Assembly (NCBI GenBank): GCA_946633495.1
Contig: CAMPAX010000007.1
Coordinates: 1-26,007, forward strand
From: an uncultured Lachnospiraceae bacterium
Lineage (GTDB): Bacteria; Bacillota; Clostridia; Lachnospirales; Lachnospiraceae
Direction: 5' to 3'
Length of the DNA stretch: 26,007 nt
This document shows positions 22,892-26,007 of the stretch, one piece after another. The position numbers and the translations under genes are program-made. How positions within the stretch are numbered: position 1 is the stretch's first letter; each line of letters starts with the position of its first letter. Under the pieces are notes generated by a model. It was given only the letters and a program-made list of their open reading frames with translations, searched no databases and was not told the origin of the DNA.

Positions 22892-25800
22892 TCAACTCCT
22901 TGAATCCGCCTCCCAGATCAGTTCCTCCAAAGTCTGATACAGATGCTCCGGTTCTACGGGTTTTGATAAATGTGCATTCATGCCGACCTGAAGAGAACGC
23001 TGAACGTCCTCATCAAAAGCATTTGCCGTCATGGCTATGATGGGGACGTTCTTCGCATCCGGCCGGTCCAGCGAACGGATCGTCCTGGTTGCTTCCAGGC
23101 CGTCCATTTCCGGCATCCGAACATCCATAAGCACGGCATCATAATATCCCACAGGGCTCTTCTCAAACATTTCCACGACGATCCTGCCGTTCTCTGCATG
23201 ATCCAGCTCAGCTTCACGCATGGTTATGATCTCTTTCATGATCTCCGCATTGATCTCAACATCCTCCGCAAGGAGAATATGTCTTCCTTTCAGATCCGCC
23301 CTTTTCTTCGCCTTATACAGACTCATATTGTTTTTTCTGGCGATCCGCTCAAATTCATCTATCACGTTGGAAGCAAAGAGCGGCTTTGAAAGAAAGCTGT
23401 CCACACCGATATGCAGCGCTTCATCCAATATCTCATCCCAGTTAAAGGAAGTCAGGATAATGACCGTCGTTTCCCTGTCATAGCGCTTCCGTATCTCCTT
23501 TGCCACTTCCAGGCCGTCCATTTCCGGCATCTTCCAGTCAAGCAGCACCAGATTGTAAGGCTCATGCTTGGCATGCTGCACATCCAGCATATTCAGCGCA
23601 GTCTGACCGTCATAGCAGGTATCCGCCTGGATTCCCACCTCATCCAGAACGATCCGTGCATGCTCCGCAGCGATCTCCTCGTCATCCACCACCAGAATAC
23701 GCATATCCTTTGGATCAACATAGCTTGAGGCAGGTCCGTCATGCTGGCTGTTGGTCAGCGTAACAACAACTTTGAATTCCGTCCCGACACCTTTCTCTGA
23801 GCTTACGGAAATGGTTCCGTTCATCAGTTCCACAATACTCTTTGTGATCGCCATGCCCAGGCCGGTACTTCCGTACTTGTTGTTCCGGCTGCTGTCTTCC
23901 TGGGTAAATGCATCGAAGATCTTCGGTATAAATTCGCTGTCCATACCGATTCCCGTATCTTTGATACAGAATCGCACAGTGGAATGATCTTTGAAAACGT
24001 TCGTACGTTCCACAGTCATGCTGACGCTTCCGGGTGCATCCGTGAATTTGATCGCATTGGAAAGGATGTTGATCAGCACCTGTTTCAGCTTCATATCATC
24101 GCCGATATAATGATCACTGATGCCTCCGATGACCTGGCAGGCATAATGAAGCCCTTTTTCACTGCACTGCGACATGACCATGGAATTCAACTGTTCCAGC
24201 ATGCCGCTGAAAGAGAATTCCTCTTTCCGAATGACCAGTCGTCCTGATTCGATACGGCTCATATCCAGAATATCATTGATCAGCCCCAGCAGATGCCGGG
24301 CGCTTGCACCGATCTTTTCCAGGTACTCTCTCGTTTCCTCCGGGATGGATTCATTTCGAAGCGCTAAACTGTCCAATCCTATGATCGCATTCATGGGCGT
24401 CCGTATTTCATGACTCATACTGGACAGGAAGGCGGTCTTTGCGATATTGGCCTGCTCCGCAAGATTCAGAGCTTCTGCCAGAGTCCGGTTCCTTGTCATG
24501 GCTTCGCGCATTTCTTCATCAATGACCGTAAGCCCGAGTCCTACTGCATGGACCATATGGTCATCCCGATCTTCCGCATGACGAACACCGGCCATACGGA
24601 TCATTTCGTAGTATTCTCTGCCGTCTCTTTTCGCAAGGTAGCGATATGCGATGATCAGGTTACTTTCCAGGGCCAGACGTACCTGATCCGGCTGGATGAA
24701 ATCCAGGAACCCCTGGCGGTATTTTTCTTCTACGAAATGATTCGCATACCAGGTAAACCGCTCAAGATACGGAAAATGGACTCCTTCCGGTGTCTGCTCA
24801 TGATCCGTCGGATCCGCCCTGTAGCAGACCGCATCGTTATTATCCAGATCCACATGATATACGCAGCGGTAATCCGAAGCCATCGCCGTTATCATACGGT
24901 CCTGCTGTTCTCGGCGTTTCTGCTGCAGAAGCAGTTCCTCCTGTAAGGCGATCCGGTCTTCCAGTTCCTTCTGCTTGGCCTTCTGACTCTCTGCAAGTTC
25001 TGCATTTGCTTTCTCCAGAACTTCCCTTGCCGCCTCCTTATCCTGAATCTCGCGTTTTGAACGCTTTCGATCCCGTACAAGGAGCACAATGATCACTCCT
25101 GCGGCTACAAGAATAACGAATACGAAGATCGCCATATGATCCCGAAGCACATCCACCAGATCATAGGACGACAGTCCCTCCATGTATCTGTAGGAAAAAT
25201 GCTGTGCATAATCCGTGCCCAGCACATTGATCCCCCGGTTAAGGAGCTTCAGCAGCCCCTCATTCCCGATCTTCACTCCAAAACATCGATCATCATAATA
25301 GCCGGGCTGACGAATAGACAGATTTCTGTATTCTCCGTTTTTCAGGATTTCATTTGCACGAAGCCCGTTCAGCGTTGTACATTCGACCTTCCCGGAAAGT
25401 ACGGCGGCAAGGCAGTCCTCGATGGATGGGAAGAATTCGATCTTCGCATCCGGATAGTTTGTCTTCACGAAATAATACTGCATGCGGTTATTATTATTCA
25501 CCGCAAAATGGGTCGTGGTTTTATCGGTAAACTCTCCCTTATAAATGATCGCGGTAGGCGATGATACGACTGCGGTTGACTGGTAGATCCCATTTTCTTC
25601 GGAATAATAAAGTCCTCCGCCGACAGGGAAAGCTACATCGATCGCGCCGGAAGTAATATCCGCGATAAGGGAATCATAGCTCTTGTAACCACTGTACGTG
25701 ACATCGATGTCGGATATTCCGAGTGCATTCATCATATCCGGAATAATATCCCGGACAACTCCGGTAACCTTCCCGTTCTTATCGGTATCACTGTACGGCA

Positions 25801-26007
25801 GGTAGTTTTCAAGATAACCCACCCGAAGGGCCGTGTGGGTACTCATCCACTCCCGCTCTGCCTTTGAAAAGGCACGTGATGTAAGGCTGACGGAATAATA
25901 TTTCGCACTGAGTGTATTCAGATAGTTCGGTTCCTCCGCAGCCAGCAGCGTCTGTGCGGAATTCAGCTCCGCAAGAAGGTCCGGTCGATGATGATTGACA
26001 CAGAGAT
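22892..26007 (-). CDS. Hybrid sensor histidine kinase with periplasmic solute-binding domains (5' end outside window)
   Basis: The frame stays open to the window edge: 1037 residues plus the start of another codon are visible, numbered here from the first whole codon. Residues 1-53 look like the end of one family-3 solute-binding domain; a second begins near residue 54 with TALRVGYLENYLPYS and runs to about 280. A membrane helix follows (about 291-311), then a coiled coil (about 320-370), a PAS-like region, a HisKA domain with phospho-acceptor H532 (SHEIRTPMN), an ATPase domain with N box (NILSNAIKFTD), DTGIGM and GSTGLGMAI, and two receiver domains with D823 and D961 (both in MDG-type MPEMDGLE context). 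No HPt domain is present, so a separate phosphotransfer partner is likely. The ATG at 25846 is internal, not the true start. Confidence 0.92.
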   Translation of the reverse strand, partial: LCVNHHRPDLLAELNSAQTLLAAEEPNYLNTLSAKYYSVSLTSRAFSKAEREWMSTHTALRVGYLENYLPYSDTDKNGKVTGVVRDIIPDMMNALGISDIDVTYSGYKSYDSLIADITSGAIDVAFPVGGGLYYSEENGIYQSTAVVSSPTAIIYKGEFTDKTTTHFAVNNNNRMQYYFVKTNYPDAKIEFFPSIEDCLAAVLSGKVECTTLNGLRANEILKNGEYRNLSIRQPGYYDDRCFGVKIGNEGLLKLLNRGINVLGTDYAQHFSYRYMEGLSSYDLVDVLRDHMAIFVFVILVAAGVIIVLLVRDRKRSKREIQDKEAAREVLEKANAELAESQKAKQKELEDRIALQEELLLQQKRREQQDRMITAMASDYRCVYHVDLDNNDAVCYRADPTDHEQTPEGVHFPYLERFTWYANHFVEEKYRQGFLDFIQPDQVRLALESNLIIAYRYLAKRDGREYYEMIRMAGVRHAEDRDDHMVHAVGLGLTVIDEEMREAMTRNRTLAEALNLAEQANIAKTAFLSSMSHEIRTPMNAIIGLDSLALRNESIPEETREYLEKIGASARHLLGLINDILDMSRIESGRLVIRKEEFSFSGMLEQLNSMVMSQCSEKGLHYACQVIGGISDHYIGDDMKLKQVLINILSNAIKFTDAPGSVSMTVERTNVFKDHSTVRFCIKDTGIGMDSEFIPKIFDAFTQEDSSRNNKYGSTGLGMAITKSIVELMNGTISVSSEKGVGTEFKVVVTLTNSQHDGPASSYVDPKDMRILVVDDEEIAAEHARIVLDEVGIQADTCYDGQTALNMLDVQHAKHEPYNLVLLDWKMPEMDGLEVAKEIRKRYDRETTVIILTSFNWDEILDEALHIGVDSFLSKPLFASNVIDEFERIARKNNMSLYKAKKRADLKGRHILLAEDVEINAEIMKEIITMREAELDHAENGRIVVEMFEKSPVGYYDAVLMDVRMPEMDGLEATRTIRSLDRPDAKNVPIIAMTANAFDEDVQRSLQVGMNAHLSKPVEPEHLYQTLEELIWEADSRS

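Overview
The window reads as a chromosomal segment of a Clostridia-class Firmicute, most likely Lachnospiraceae; the genus cannot be fixed from sequence alone. Grounds: a fused ispH-rpsA gene, the gene orders rplS-lepB-rbgA-lepB-rnhB-yraN and der-plsY-gpsA, scpA-scpB, a radical-SAM/DUF512 protein, strong AGGAGG ribosome binding sites, and sigma-A type promoters. Every gene I can support lies on the minus strand, so transcription runs from high to low coordinates. No tRNA, rRNA, insertion sequence, phage gene or CRISPR array was seen.

Layout in the direction of transcription. (1) 26007-22892: a large hybrid sensor histidine kinase with periplasmic solute-binding domains; its 5' end lies outside the window. 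(2) 22729-21553: three small tandem VOC-superfamily paralogues, the first lacking its N-terminal half. (3) 21398-16694: an apparent operon of accessory genes: a divergent dicarboxylate/amino-acid symporter relative with an extra N-terminal domain, acetolactate decarboxylase, a fusion of an RSH-like HD hydrolase domain with an APH-type kinase domain, and a two-S1-domain RNA-binding protein, closed by a strong terminator. (4) 16639-14711: glutathione peroxidase behind a consensus promoter embedded in a 26-bp inverted repeat, then a cation diffusion facilitator. (5) 14659-11752: cmk followed by the IspH-S1 fusion. (6) 11726-5: a long housekeeping run, rplS, two signal peptidase I genes around rbgA, rnhB, yraN, the DUF512 protein, der, plsY, gpsA, scpA, scpB and a membrane-anchored metallophosphoesterase, with many short gaps and overlaps that imply coupled expression.

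The housekeeping block joins ribosome assembly (L19, RbgA, Der, S1), protein export (LepB), phospholipid synthesis (GpsA to PlsY, glycerol-3-phosphate supply and acylation) and chromosome segregation (ScpA/ScpB). The points most worth a second look are an array of about eight 19-bp degenerate tandem repeats between plsY and gpsA; a Shine-Dalgarno-like site and in-frame ATG at the IspH/S1 junction; the operator-like palindrome over the gpx promoter; the HD-kinase fusion; and the symporter relative with an unassigned soluble domain. I did not find convincing evidence for an entirely new multi-gene system.
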